DNA of 64,000 bases from G963691885 sp963691885 (GTDB taxonomy: Bacteria; Pseudomonadota; Alphaproteobacteria; UBA8366; Aestuariispiraceae): assembly GCA_963691885.1 (NCBI GenBank), contig OY829843.1, positions 4,154,001 to 4,218,000 of the forward strand. Direction: 5' to 3'. Under the pieces are notes generated by a model. That model saw only the letters and a program-made list of their open reading frames with translations. It was not told the origin of the DNA and did not search any database. Below are positions 18,094 through 26,882 of the stretch, piece after piece; positions within the stretch are counted from its first letter, which is position 1; each line of letters begins with the position of its first letter. Position numbers and translations under genes: made by a program.

Positions 18094-19293
18094 TCAAAGC
18101 CCCCATTTCCAGAAGTCCTGCCGTTCCGCGGTGAAGAAACGGTTGAGAACCATGTTGTGGACTTCAGACGCACCATCGACCAGACGGGCCTGTCTCGCAT
18201 AGCGATAGATCCATTCCAGTGGCGTGTCCTTACTGTATCCACGCGCGCCGTTAAGCTGAATTGCCGTATCAACGGCCCGGTGTAAGGTATTGGCAACCTG
18301 AACTTTTGCCATGGACACCTCCTTCCGGGCCTTGTCACCCTGGTCGAGTTTCCAGGCCGCGCGCATGGTCAAGAGACGACCAAGCTCAATATCCATTGCC
18401 GCAGAGCCCATCATCAACTGAACGCTCTCCCGATCCGCCAGTTTGATCCCGAAACCTTCGCGTTCGGTGATGTAATCCTGGGCAATCTCCAGGGATCGTT
18501 TGGCAAGCCCCAACCAACGCATGCAATGGGTGAGGCGCGCCGTTCCCAGCCGGATCTGGGTCAACTTCAATCCGTCACCAACCTCCATCAAACGGTCGTT
18601 GTCGTGAATCTCAAGCCCGTCGAACTCAATTTCACAATGGCCGCCATGCTCCTCCGGTCCCATAATCGGGATACGGCGAATGATGCGCCATCCCGGCTGA
18701 TCCTTGTGAAAAGCAAAGGCCGTCAGCCCTTTTCGCGGATCGTCGGACGTCTTGGCGATCAGGATGAAATGTGTGGCGGCCTCAGCCCCCGTGATGAACC
18801 ATTTTCGTCCATGGACCACCCATTTATTCTCGTGCCGTTCTGCCTTTGTACGGATCATACCGGGGTCCGATCCACCCCCTGGCGAGGGTTCTGTCATAAC
18901 AAAGGCGGAGCGAACATCACCATCGATGATGGGTTGAAGCCACTTTTCCTTTTGATCGTCCCGGGCGACCCGGTTCAGGATGAACATGTTCCCGTCATCC
19001 GGGGCCGCGCAATTGAAGCAAACCGGGCCAAAAATAGACCGGTTCATTTCTTCATAACAGGCCGCCATGCCCTGAACATTCAGGCCCAGACCACCGCGCT
19101 CTTTCGGCATTTGTGGGGACCAGAGCCCGGCCGCCTTCACCTTTTCCTGAACGGTCTTAAGCACCGTCTCATCGATGTTTTCATGGGCGTCGTAATTAGC
19201 CGGATCGCTTTCCAACGGCAGTATTTCGGCGTCGACAAATTCGCGATACCGCTTGCGATATTCTTCGACCTCGCTGGGCAAAGAGAAATCCAT
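18094..19293 (-). CDS. Acyl-CoA dehydrogenase (LvaC/ACAD10-11-like)
   Basis: The 399-residue protein is a complete flavin acyl-CoA dehydrogenase. It has the N-terminal helical domain starting MDFSLPSEVEEYRKRYREF, the substrate/FAD motif AFVMTEPSPGGGSDPGMIRT and WFITGAEAATHFILIAKTS. The C-terminal domain ends in QLNGARGYSKDTPLEWIYRY. In the lva-type route it acts on the phosphorylated 4-hydroxyacyl-CoA. It is the fourth gene of the operon, between NIPSNAP and the kinase. The operon partners rather than the sequence suggest the substrate. Confidence 0.9.
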   Translation of the reverse strand: MDFSLPSEVEEYRKRYREFVDAEILPLESDPANYDAHENIDETVLKTVQEKVKAAGLWSPQMPKERGGLGLNVQGMAACYEEMNRSIFGPVCFNCAAPDDGNMFILNRVARDDQKEKWLQPIIDGDVRSAFVMTEPSPGGGSDPGMIRTKAERHENKWVVHGRKWFITGAEAATHFILIAKTSDDPRKGLTAFAFHKDQPGWRIIRRIPIMGPEEHGGHCEIEFDGLEIHDNDRLMEVGDGLKLTQIRLGTARLTHCMRWLGLAKRSLEIAQDYITEREGFGIKLADRESVQLMMGSAAMDIELGRLLTMRAAWKLDQGDKARKEVSMAKVQVANTLHRAVDTAIQLNGARGYSKDTPLEWIYRYARQARLVDGASEVHNMVLNRFFTAERQDFWKWGL

Positions 19294-19326
19294 AATCGGG
19301 TCCTGACTATAGCTGTTTCGATTGGG

Positions 19327-19662
19327 TTATGATTTGGCGACCAGACCGTCCAGGTCAAAGAATCCGGTTGGGCTGAGAATCTTGTTCTCCATTGAGACCA
19401 GATACTGTGTCGCCTCAGCCAGATAAGCACCAAAGGCCGGATCTGCCTGCATTCTGGCGCGCCGTTCGGCCCGGTCTGCGAGATCTTTGAAGGCCCAAAG
19501 GTGAACAACCTGGTTCAATTGACCGATATCCATCGATGTGTACCAGCCCAGATTGTTTTCCAGGTATTTCATCTGTAGGGGCCAGGCCATTTTCTCATAG
19601 AGATCGACAAATGATTTCAGCTTGCCCGGGTGACAGGTGTAAGTGCGGTGATCCACAATCAT
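19327..19662 (-). CDS. NIPSNAP family protein
   Basis: The 111-residue dimeric alpha-beta barrel protein of the NIPSNAP family has a typical start (MIVDHRTYTCHPGKLKSFVD) and the core GQLNQVVHLWAFKDLADRAE. A GAGGA ribosome site precedes it. The family has no settled enzymatic role; bacterial members often sit in catabolic operons. It is located between the SDR and acyl-CoA dehydrogenase genes, where the described lva operon has no such gene. It could be an isomerase or a substrate-binding accessory. Confidence 0.85.
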   Translation of the reverse strand: MIVDHRTYTCHPGKLKSFVDLYEKMAWPLQMKYLENNLGWYTSMDIGQLNQVVHLWAFKDLADRAERRARMQADPAFGAYLAEATQYLVSMENKILSPTGFFDLDGLVAKS

Positions 19663-19703
19663 TATAACATCCTCTTCTTTAAAAATTTGGATACAGTTTT
19701 GCG

Positions 19704-20483
19704 CTAGGGGATGGAAAGAACATGTCCCCCGTCAACGGTTAGAACGGTCCCCGTCATGAGGCGTGATCCCTCACCCGCAAGCAAGAGCAGCGGGCCGTCA
19801 AGGTCTGACTCCTCACCGAATTTCCGCATCGGGACACCCATCCGCATTTTATCGCCGGAGTGACCGGTCAGAAAGTCCCGGTTGATCTCGGTTATGATAT
19901 AACCCGGTGCAATCGCGTTGACCCGAATGTCATAGCGCGCCCATTCCAGGGCCAGGGCCTTTGTCATTTGAACCAGACCGGCTTTTGCCGCGGCATAGGA
20001 CACCAACTGTTTCAAAACACGCTCGCCCAGGATTGAAGCAATATTGATGATGGTGCCGCCTTGTTGATCAGTTGCCTGGCGGTTGGCGACAGCCCGGGCG
20101 GCAAAGAACGCGCCTTTCAGATTTGTGTCCATCACGAAGTCCCAATCCTTTTCTTCGTGATCAAGTGCCGTCTTTGTGACCGCGACGCCCGCATTGTTGA
20201 CCAGAATATCGATCCGGCCCATTTCGTCCCAACCTGTTTTAACCGCGGTTTCGATTGACGACTGATCGGTGACGTCCATCGCGACCGCAATTGCTGTCCC
20301 GCCTTTTGAGCGCAAGTCTTCTGCGAGAGCATCCAGTTTATCCGTGCGGCGCGCTGCCAGGATGACATTGGCCCCGGCATCGGAAAGGCAGGTCGCAAAA
20401 CGACGCCCCAACCCACTGGATGCGCCGGTAACAAGCGCGGTTTTACCCTCTAGTGAAAATAAAGACGTTGATGGATCAGCCAT
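19704..20483 (-). CDS. SDR-family NAD(P)-dependent oxidoreductase (LvaD-like position)
   Basis: The protein is about 259 residues. The classical SDR signatures are all present: cofactor loop TGASSGLGRRFA, NNAG in LVNNAGVAVTKTALD, active-site Ser with YAAAKAGLVQM (YxxxK), and the C-terminal GTVLTVDGGHVLSIP. ATG 20483 (the second of two adjacent ATGs) is best placed behind GGAAG. The start overlaps the end of the acyl-CoA synthetase gene by about 8 bases. In an lva-type pathway this gene would reduce the 4-oxoacyl-CoA to 4-hydroxyacyl-CoA. Confidence 0.88.
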   Translation of the reverse strand: MADPSTSLFSLEGKTALVTGASSGLGRRFATCLSDAGANVILAARRTDKLDALAEDLRSKGGTAIAVAMDVTDQSSIETAVKTGWDEMGRIDILVNNAGVAVTKTALDHEEKDWDFVMDTNLKGAFFAARAVANRQATDQQGGTIINIASILGERVLKQLVSYAAAKAGLVQMTKALALEWARYDIRVNAIAPGYIITEINRDFLTGHSGDKMRMGVPMRKFGEESDLDGPLLLLAGEGSRLMTGTVLTVDGGHVLSIP

Positions 20484-22116
20484 CATTGACTTCCAGATCC
20501 CGCAACACGAATTTCTGGATTTTGCCGGTGGACGTCTTGGGCAACGGACCAAAGGTGACTTTTGTCGGTGCCTTGAAGCGGGCCATTTTTTCCTTACAGA
20601 ATGCGATGACATCCGCCTCCGTCACCTGGCCCTCTGCGTCGGGTTTAAGCGTTACAAAGGCGGACGGTGTCTCGCCCCATTTCTCGTCCGGCTTGGCGAC
20701 CACGGCGGCTTCCATAATTTGGGGATGTTTGTAGAGGACTTCCTCAATCTCGAGGGAGGAGATGTTTTCACCACCGGAGATGATGATATCCTTCGACCGG
20801 TCCTTGATTTCGATATACTGATCGGGATGCATGACCGCCAGATCGCCGGTATGCAGATATCCACCGTGAAAGGCGTTCTCCGTGGCGTCCGGGTTCTTCA
20901 GGTAGCCCCGCATCACGGTGTTGGACCGCATAACAAGTTCACCGATGGTCTTACCATCGGCCGGGACATCCTCCATTGTTTCACTGTCAACAACACGCTG
21001 ATCTTCCAGCGTTACCATACCGACCCCCTGACGAGCGACTTTCAAAGACTGTTCTTCTTCGGGAAGATCATCCCATTCATCCTGCCAGGCACAGATGGCG
21101 CTAGGGCCGTAACATTCCGTCATTCCATAGAGATGCGTCACATGGAAACCCATTGCCTCCATCCCTGAAATCACGGCACTTGGCGGTGCGGCCCCCCCTG
21201 TCGCGACCTCGACCGTTTGGGGAAAGGCGCATTTCGCGCTGTCAGGCGCGTGGATCAACATGGTGAGCACAATTGGTGCGCCACACATATGGGTGACCTT
21301 GTTGTCGCGGATCGACGGGAAGATCAGGGCAGGATCAACCGCCCGCAAACAAACATGTGTGCCACCGATCATTGTTACCGCCCAGGTATAGGTCCAGCCA
21401 TTGCAATGAAACATCGGCAACGTCCAGAGATAGACCGAATCCGGCCGCAAACCGAAAGAAATCGCATTGCCTAACGCGTTCAGATAGGCACCACGATGGT
21501 GATAGACCACGCCTTTCGGATTGCCTGTTGTTCCGGATGTGTAGTTCAGGCATATCGCCTGCCATTCATCTTCCGGCAATTGCCATTCGTAGTCCGGATC
21601 CCCGGTTTTCAGGAACTCTTCGTACTCGATCTGCCCAAACATATGGCCACCGGAAACCATATCATCATCAATATCGATGACTGGGGGCGGGTTATCCATT
21701 TGATCAAGCGCGAGCTTGACCGTCGGGCTGAGTTCACGATCCGACAGGATCAAATCTGACTCGCCATGTTCCAGAATAAAGCGGATCGTGTCGGCATCCA
21801 GCCGTGTATTGATGCTGTTCAGGACGGCGCCGACAAGGGGGACCGCGTAATGCGCCTCCAACATGGCGGGAACATTGGGCGCCATAATTGAAACAGTGCT
21901 GCCTTTTTTGATCCCGCGTTTTTCGAGGGCAGAGGCAAAAAGCGTCACGCGGTCCCTAAATTCACGATACGTGATGCGCCGTTCACCATGAATAACAGCA
22001 ACTTTCTCAGGATAAACCAGCGCTGAACGTTTCAGAAAACTGACCGGGGATAACGGCACATGATTGGCCGCAACCTTGTCGAGATCCGTGTCGAAAATGT
22101 GATTCTTCCCTGACAT
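20476..22116 (-). CDS. Acyl-CoA synthetase, AMP-forming (LvaE-like position)
   Basis: The protein is about 546 residues with the complete adenylate-forming enzyme motifs. These are the A3 phosphate loop YTSGTTGNPKGVVYHHRGAY, A5 YGMTECYGP, A7 YLHTGDLA, A8 KDRSKDIIISGGENISSLE and the A10 lysine near TSTGKIQKF. It activates a carboxylic acid, short to medium chain by its resemblance, to the CoA thioester and so opens the pathway. ATG 22116 with AAGGGTGA upstream is preferred to the start at 22143. It is the first gene of the six-gene operon. Confidence 0.9.
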   Translation of the reverse strand: MSGKNHIFDTDLDKVAANHVPLSPVSFLKRSALVYPEKVAVIHGERRITYREFRDRVTLFASALEKRGIKKGSTVSIMAPNVPAMLEAHYAVPLVGAVLNSINTRLDADTIRFILEHGESDLILSDRELSPTVKLALDQMDNPPPVIDIDDDMVSGGHMFGQIEYEEFLKTGDPDYEWQLPEDEWQAICLNYTSGTTGNPKGVVYHHRGAYLNALGNAISFGLRPDSVYLWTLPMFHCNGWTYTWAVTMIGGTHVCLRAVDPALIFPSIRDNKVTHMCGAPIVLTMLIHAPDSAKCAFPQTVEVATGGAAPPSAVISGMEAMGFHVTHLYGMTECYGPSAICAWQDEWDDLPEEEQSLKVARQGVGMVTLEDQRVVDSETMEDVPADGKTIGELVMRSNTVMRGYLKNPDATENAFHGGYLHTGDLAVMHPDQYIEIKDRSKDIIISGGENISSLEIEEVLYKHPQIMEAAVVAKPDEKWGETPSAFVTLKPDAEGQVTEADVIAFCKEKMARFKAPTKVTFGPLPKTSTGKIQKFVLRDLEVNDG

Positions 22117-22362
22117 GTCATTCACCCTTGAAAGAGGCTGCACCGGCCCGTGTTTGGCGTCGGTTTTGGCGCATCGTGCCGCTGCTTTTCGCCCCCTGCA
22201 ACCATTGAGGTGGCGTTACACTGCATTTTGACAGTCTTTCCTCTGTCGAACCGGTCTTGTTCGTGTGTTTTACAGTTGGAAGCATTGTGTGTGACCCGTC
22301 TTATAGTATGCTAATATTTAGAAAAGACCCCCGACGTGACCGGGCGATGAAAGCGAATCTGA

Positions 22363-23721
22363 ATGTCTAAGTTGGCTCAAATCCTTGTAGGCGACGGAAA
22401 CCCCAATTTGGGGTTACGCAAAGTGAAGACGCTCGGGTCTGCGGGTTACGGTGCGTTTCAGGTCGCGGAACGCCAGTCGATCCTGACCCTGGCGGCAACG
22501 GAGCAGCCTGATATCATTCTGCTTGGGCGGTTTCGTGAACCTCTGGAAGAGCTGGAAGTTGCCCGCCTGCTCAAAGAAGATGACGCCACAAAGGATATTC
22601 CAATCATCCTTTACGACGCGGTTCAATCCACCGAGATAAGGGACGCCTGTGTCGATCTGCAATTAGCCGATTTGCTTGAAGGGGAAACAACGGACGAAAC
22701 CCTGTTAACCCGTGTGCCCGCAATTCTGCGTATGTCCCATATGAGGCAGGAATTGCAGCGCAGGTGCGAAACCAGTGCGGAGTTTGGGCTGAATGTCGAA
22801 CTCAATTTCGACATTGATGCATCCACAAGTTCCCATCGCCGGGTCATGTTCGTCTCGGAATCCAGCGAGTATCAGGCCGACCTTTATGCGTCTCTCTTGA
22901 AGACCGGTCTAGATACGGTGCTGGAACAGTCACCGTATAGAGCGGCAGAGCGCCTGGAACAGGAAGATTTCAGTGCTGTCATTGTAACGGCGACACTTTA
23001 CGACGACCGCGAGAAGGTTGTTTATCTCGTCAACCACATTCGCAGCAATCCGGTTCTGTTCAACCTGCCCAGCCTGATTGTCAAAGAGCCCAATATCGAT
23101 CCGACGGAAAAGGCGCTCTACGCCCAGGGTGCGGATGTGGTCATCACCCATGACCGCGATTATGAACTGCTTGCCACCTATGTGCAGATGCTGCTGGTCC
23201 GGCGTGAATTGAGGGATCGGGTGCAAAACCCCTATTTTGATCTGTTGTCAGCAAAAACCGCGGATCGTGACGCTGAATTGCTCTATTCAGGGGCCTTTTT
23301 CACCCAGCATGCGGCCCGCGAATTGGCCGTCGCCACAAAAAGGGAGACACCGGTCTGCCTGGCCATTATCTCGGTTCCCAGTATCGCCAGGATTACAACC
23401 GATTACAGTAAGAAACACGCCGATCATCTGACATCCCAGATCGTAAACTGGATCAACGGCATGGTCCGTCTGTCTGATATGATCGGGCGAATTGGCCCGT
23501 CCACTTTCGGGATATTGATGCCCTTTACCCGCGATCCGGAAGCGCGGAAAGCAGCATTTCGGATCACCGGTATTTTACAGAAATCCGAGTTTGACCTGGG
23601 CGAAGATGTGACCCGCGACATCTCGATCCTGGTCGATGCTGCTGTTGTCGAATTTCTTCCCGGTGAATCCGCGGATGACCTGATGACACGGGGTGCGAAA
23701 GCGCTGGTAACCGGCAATTGA
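22363..23721 (+). CDS. PopA-like REC-REC-GGDEF protein, catalytically degenerate, with intact c-di-GMP I-site
   Basis: The 452-residue protein has PleD/PopA architecture. REC1 (about 1-120) has Gly where the phospho-Asp should be (DIILLGRFREP). REC2 (about 155-285) has Thr at that place (AVIVTATLYDD). The C-terminal GGDEF domain reads GPSTF in place of GGEEF, so it should make no c-di-GMP. RLSD, five residues before it, is an intact RxxD allosteric site (MVRLSDMIGRIGPSTFG). In Caulobacter, PopA has the same layout; it binds c-di-GMP through the I-site and helps deliver CtrA for ClpXP proteolysis. The call is therefore a c-di-GMP effector. It stands alone, after a 246-base gap. The loss of both phospho-acceptors is unusual even for PopA. 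Confidence 0.8.
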   Translation: MSKLAQILVGDGNPNLGLRKVKTLGSAGYGAFQVAERQSILTLAATEQPDIILLGRFREPLEELEVARLLKEDDATKDIPIILYDAVQSTEIRDACVDLQLADLLEGETTDETLLTRVPAILRMSHMRQELQRRCETSAEFGLNVELNFDIDASTSSHRRVMFVSESSEYQADLYASLLKTGLDTVLEQSPYRAAERLEQEDFSAVIVTATLYDDREKVVYLVNHIRSNPVLFNLPSLIVKEPNIDPTEKALYAQGADVVITHDRDYELLATYVQMLLVRRELRDRVQNPYFDLLSAKTADRDAELLYSGAFFTQHAARELAVATKRETPVCLAIISVPSIARITTDYSKKHADHLTSQIVNWINGMVRLSDMIGRIGPSTFGILMPFTRDPEARKAAFRITGILQKSEFDLGEDVTRDISILVDAAVVEFLPGESADDLMTRGAKALVTGN

Positions 23722-23814
23722 AGTTAGCTTTGCATCTAGCCCCTTGATCTATCGGGATATGCACCGATCTTTGAGGGCATGGACAAAATAAACCGAGAAA
23801 CACGGATATACCTG

Positions 23815-24474
23815 ATGATAATTGACATATTTTCAGACCCAATTTGCCCCTGGTGCTATATCGGCAAGAAACGACTGCGCGATGCCCTTGCGCTGCGCCC
23901 CAATCTGCCAATCGCCGTTCGTTGGCGGGCCTTCCAATTGAATCCCGATATGCCGGTCGAAGGAATGGATCGCCAGACCTATCTTAGCGTGAAATTCGGC
24001 GGGCCGGATCGTGCGAGCCAGGTTTATGAGCGGATTCGGAATGTCGGTGACGCGGTAGGCATCGATTTTCAGTTCGACAAAATCCAGCAGACCCCCAATA
24101 CGATCCAGGCACATCGATTGATCCGGTTTGCCCAGCGTGTGAGTGCCGAAATCGCGGATACGCTGACAGATCGCCTGTTTGAGGCCTATTTCCTGAACGG
24201 GAAGTCCATCGGTGATACAGAGTCCCTGGTCGCCCATGGGGTTGAGGCAGGTCTCGATGAAGCGGCTCTGCGCGCCTATTTCGATACGGATGAAGACACC
24301 GATGAAATTCACGCAGAAGACAGTCAGGCCCGTCGCATGGGCATCGGCGGTGTACCCTGCTTCATCGTAGACGGAAAATACGCGCTTTCTGGCGCCCAGG
24401 AGCCTGAGAGTTTCCTGCCGCTCTTCGACATGGCCGCGAATGAAGCCCAGAAGGAACCAACCACCCAGGCTTGA
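23815..24474 (+). CDS. DsbA-family oxidoreductase, FrnE-like
   Basis: The protein is about 219 residues with the thioredoxin-fold active site CPWC right after the first strand (IIDIFSDPICPWCYIGKKRL). It has a large helical insert and the cis-Pro loop GIGGVPCFIVDGKYALSGAQ. There is no signal peptide, so it is cytoplasmic, like FrnE and 2-hydroxychromene-2-carboxylate isomerase relatives. ATG 23815 puts the active site at the usual distance from the N-terminus; an upstream ATG at 23779 is possible. It converges on the cys operon, with a terminator between. Redox or isomerase activity cannot be decided. Confidence 0.88.
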   Translation: MIIDIFSDPICPWCYIGKKRLRDALALRPNLPIAVRWRAFQLNPDMPVEGMDRQTYLSVKFGGPDRASQVYERIRNVGDAVGIDFQFDKIQQTPNTIQAHRLIRFAQRVSAEIADTLTDRLFEAYFLNGKSIGDTESLVAHGVEAGLDEAALRAYFDTDEDTDEIHAEDSQARRMGIGGVPCFIVDGKYALSGAQEPESFLPLFDMAANEAQKEPTTQA

Positions 24475-24489
24475 TGTGACATTGCACAG

Positions 24490-24530
24490 GAAAAAGAAAC
24501 GGGCGACACCCATCACTGAGTGCCGCCCGT
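24490..24530 (-). terminator. Rho-independent terminator of the cysG-DUF934 operon
   Basis: On the minus strand ACGGGCG (24530-24524) pairs with CGCCCGT (24505-24499). An inner GTG/CAC stem lies beyond one mismatch, the loop is about 10 bases, and TTTCTTTTTCC follows. It begins 6 bases after the DUF934 stop. The stem could also help terminate the convergent frnE-like transcript, though no T-run exists in that direction. Confidence 0.85.
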
Positions 24531-24535
24531 AGGGT

Positions 24536-25117
24536 TTAGAAGTGGCTAAACTGTATTTCCTGGGGTTTGTCATATGGCGCTTTGGGCACTGTAACCGTTA
24601 AGACACTGTCATCTGTTGACGACAATGAGCGTCCAATGCGTTTTTCGATGATGGTCAAACCCGTATTGGCCGAGGGCTGATAGGTCTGGCTCAAACCAGT
24701 ATGCCCCGCCTTTTCAAGCCGCGCGATGGTTGGCGCGTCGGTCACGACATAGGACGAAAACCCACACCGCTCATAGAAATCCAGTTGATCGAGCAGTATG
24801 TCGCCGACGGCTCTTACATCACCGGTAAAACCCAACCGCTCCCGCAGCAAATAGCACTGGGAATAGCCCCGACCGTCTGTATAGGCCGGAAAATCAACAG
24901 TAATCAGACTGACACGTTCCAGAAGACCTGAAAGTTCCTCTACCCGATCATCGGGTTTCAATGCCAACACTAGATCGCGGCCAGTGTCGCCTGCTTTCAG
25001 GTTTTTCAGGGTATCCACATCAATCGCAGTTGCCGGCGTATCGGTTTCCTGGCGGATGGATTTGATGTCTGAGCGATTGCCGCCAAGGGCTGTTCTGAAG
25101 GTTCTTAAGATGGTCAT
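24536..25117 (-). CDS. DUF934 protein (sulfite reduction accessory)
   Basis: The protein is about 193 residues. The PF06073 core is clear: SLITVDFPAYTDGRGYSQCY, then LLRERLGFTGDVRAVGDILL and QLDFYERCGFSSYVV. This family is nearly always beside cysI and often cysH, and is described as an oxidoreductase probably involved in sulfite reduction; its exact function is unsettled. ATG 25117 with AGGA upstream is chosen over 25195. It is the last gene of the operon, 92 bases after cysI and just before the terminator. cysH, its common neighbour, is absent here. Confidence 0.88.
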   Translation of the reverse strand: MTILRTFRTALGGNRSDIKSIRQETDTPATAIDVDTLKNLKAGDTGRDLVLALKPDDRVEELSGLLERVSLITVDFPAYTDGRGYSQCYLLRERLGFTGDVRAVGDILLDQLDFYERCGFSSYVVTDAPTIARLEKAGHTGLSQTYQPSANTGLTIIEKRIGRSLSSTDDSVLTVTVPKAPYDKPQEIQFSHF

Positions 25118-25209
25118 TTTCGTATTCCTGCATTCAAGGTCTGTATGTGATTTATCGAATTGATTGGGTCGGGGCGTCCCATACCGGCGGGACACCCAAG
25201 ATCATGAGC

Positions 25210-26868
25210 TTATGCGGTGCCATAAAGCCTCTCCTTGAATGGTGTTGCGCCGACCCTTCGATAGGTCTGCAGGAAGGTTTCATTCTCATCCTGTCGGATG
25301 TCGAGATAGGTGCCGACCGTTGTTTCAACGGCGTCGGTAATCTTGTCCGCCGGGAAGCCCGGCCCAATGATTGTGCCGATGGAGGCGTCTTCTTCGCCAG
25401 AACCGCCCAGCGTGATCTGGTAGAGTTCCTCGTTTTTGCGATCAACACCAAGGATGCCGATATGGCCGACATGGTGATGGCCACAGGCATTGATACAGCC
25501 TGAGATCTTCAGTTTCAGAGGACCGATATCTTGCTGTGCCTCAAGATTTGCAAAACGCTGGGAAATTTCCTGCGCAACAGGAATGGATCGCGCATTTGCC
25601 AGCGCGCAGTAATCCAGGCCCGGGCAGGCAATGATATCAGCAATCAGGCCTGAAACCGGTGCACCCATACCGGCATCCACAAGTGTCGCCCAGATTTCGA
25701 TAAGGTCAATTTTCCTCACATGGGGCAGGATCACATTCTGTTCATGGGAAACCCGCAATTCATCAAAGCTGTACCGCTCTCCCAGATCTGCCAGAACATG
25801 CAATTGATGGGTATCCGCATCGCCCGGCGCTTCACCCGTGCTTTTTAGGGCGATTGTAGCGCTGACATACCCTGGTTTCTTATGGGGATGGGTGTTGTTC
25901 TTGACCCATCGTGCAAAATCCGGGTTTTCCTGCAGGGCACGCTCATAGGCGATATCGGTGTCGCTCAGCGTTTCAAATTCAGGATCCTGGAAATAGGCCA
26001 GAATTCTGTCCTGCTCGGCGCGTGGAATGGTCAAACGACCACCCTGAAGATGACCGTACTCAGCCTCAACAGCGGCCCGAATTTCATCCAGACCGGCCTC
26101 ATGAACAAGGATCTTTACGCGGGCCTTGTATTTGTTATCGCGGCGACCAAACTGGTTGTAGACACGCAGGATGGCTTCGACATAGGCCAGCAGGTCTTCT
26201 TTCGGTAAGAAGTCGCGAATTTGATGCGCAACGAAGGGTGAACGGCCCATACCGCCCCCAACATGCACCTGGAACCCAACCTCATCTTCATCATTTTTGA
26301 CAAGGCACAATCCGATATCATGGAAACGGATCGCGGCTCTGTCCTTCTCGGATCCCACAACCGCAATCTTGAATTTGCGTGGCAAGAAGGCGAATTCCGG
26401 GTGCAGAGTGGACCATTGGCGGATCAGCTCAGCATAGGGACGCGGGTCCTCGATCTCGTCCGCACTGGCGCCTGCGAGATGGTCTGCCGTGACGTTGCGA
26501 ATACAGTTGCCGCTGGTCTGGATCGCGTGCATCTCGACCTCGGCCAGCTCCTCCAGGATAGCAGGCGTATCGGCGAGCGAGATCCAGTTATACTGAATGT
26601 TCTGACGGGTTGTGAAATGACCATAGCCTTTGTCATATTTCGCAGAGAGATCGGCCAGTTTATGCATTTGCCGCGAAGACAGGGTGCCATAGGGAATGGC
26701 CACGCGCAGCATATAGGCATGCAGTTGCAGATAGAGGCCGTTTTGCAGCCGCAACGGCTTGAACTGATCCTCTGTCAGATCCCCTTTCAAACGCCGTTCA
26801 ACCTGATCCCGGAACTGCTCAACCCGTTCCCGAACAAACTGATGATCAAATTCGTCGTATCTATACAT
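25210..26868 (-). CDS. cysI: Nitrite/sulfite reductase, sirohaem hemoprotein
   Basis: The 552-residue protein has the two-fold repeated NIR/SIR structure. The four cysteines that bind the 4Fe-4S/sirohaem centre are in IIACPGLDYCALANA and LKISGCINACGHHHVGH. Other family motifs are HFTTRQNIQYNWISL and IQTSGNCIRNVTADHLAGA. It reduces sulfite to sulfide in the cytoplasm for cysteine synthesis. The neighbours (cysG for sirohaem, DUF2849, DUF934) favour assimilatory sulfite over nitrite. It starts 14 bases after DUF2849. No cysJ-like flavoprotein follows, so the electron donor is probably ferredoxin or encoded elsewhere. Confidence 0.92.
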   Translation of the reverse strand: MYRYDEFDHQFVRERVEQFRDQVERRLKGDLTEDQFKPLRLQNGLYLQLHAYMLRVAIPYGTLSSRQMHKLADLSAKYDKGYGHFTTRQNIQYNWISLADTPAILEELAEVEMHAIQTSGNCIRNVTADHLAGASADEIEDPRPYAELIRQWSTLHPEFAFLPRKFKIAVVGSEKDRAAIRFHDIGLCLVKNDEDEVGFQVHVGGGMGRSPFVAHQIRDFLPKEDLLAYVEAILRVYNQFGRRDNKYKARVKILVHEAGLDEIRAAVEAEYGHLQGGRLTIPRAEQDRILAYFQDPEFETLSDTDIAYERALQENPDFARWVKNNTHPHKKPGYVSATIALKSTGEAPGDADTHQLHVLADLGERYSFDELRVSHEQNVILPHVRKIDLIEIWATLVDAGMGAPVSGLIADIIACPGLDYCALANARSIPVAQEISQRFANLEAQQDIGPLKLKISGCINACGHHHVGHIGILGVDRKNEELYQITLGGSGEEDASIGTIIGPGFPADKITDAVETTVGTYLDIRQDENETFLQTYRRVGATPFKERLYGTA

Positions 26869-26882
26869 CTGGATAGTCCTGA

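Noticed and set aside
23833..24573. Minus-strand 246-residue frame
   Set aside because: Antisense to the CPWC DsbA-family gene and crosses the terminator hairpin.
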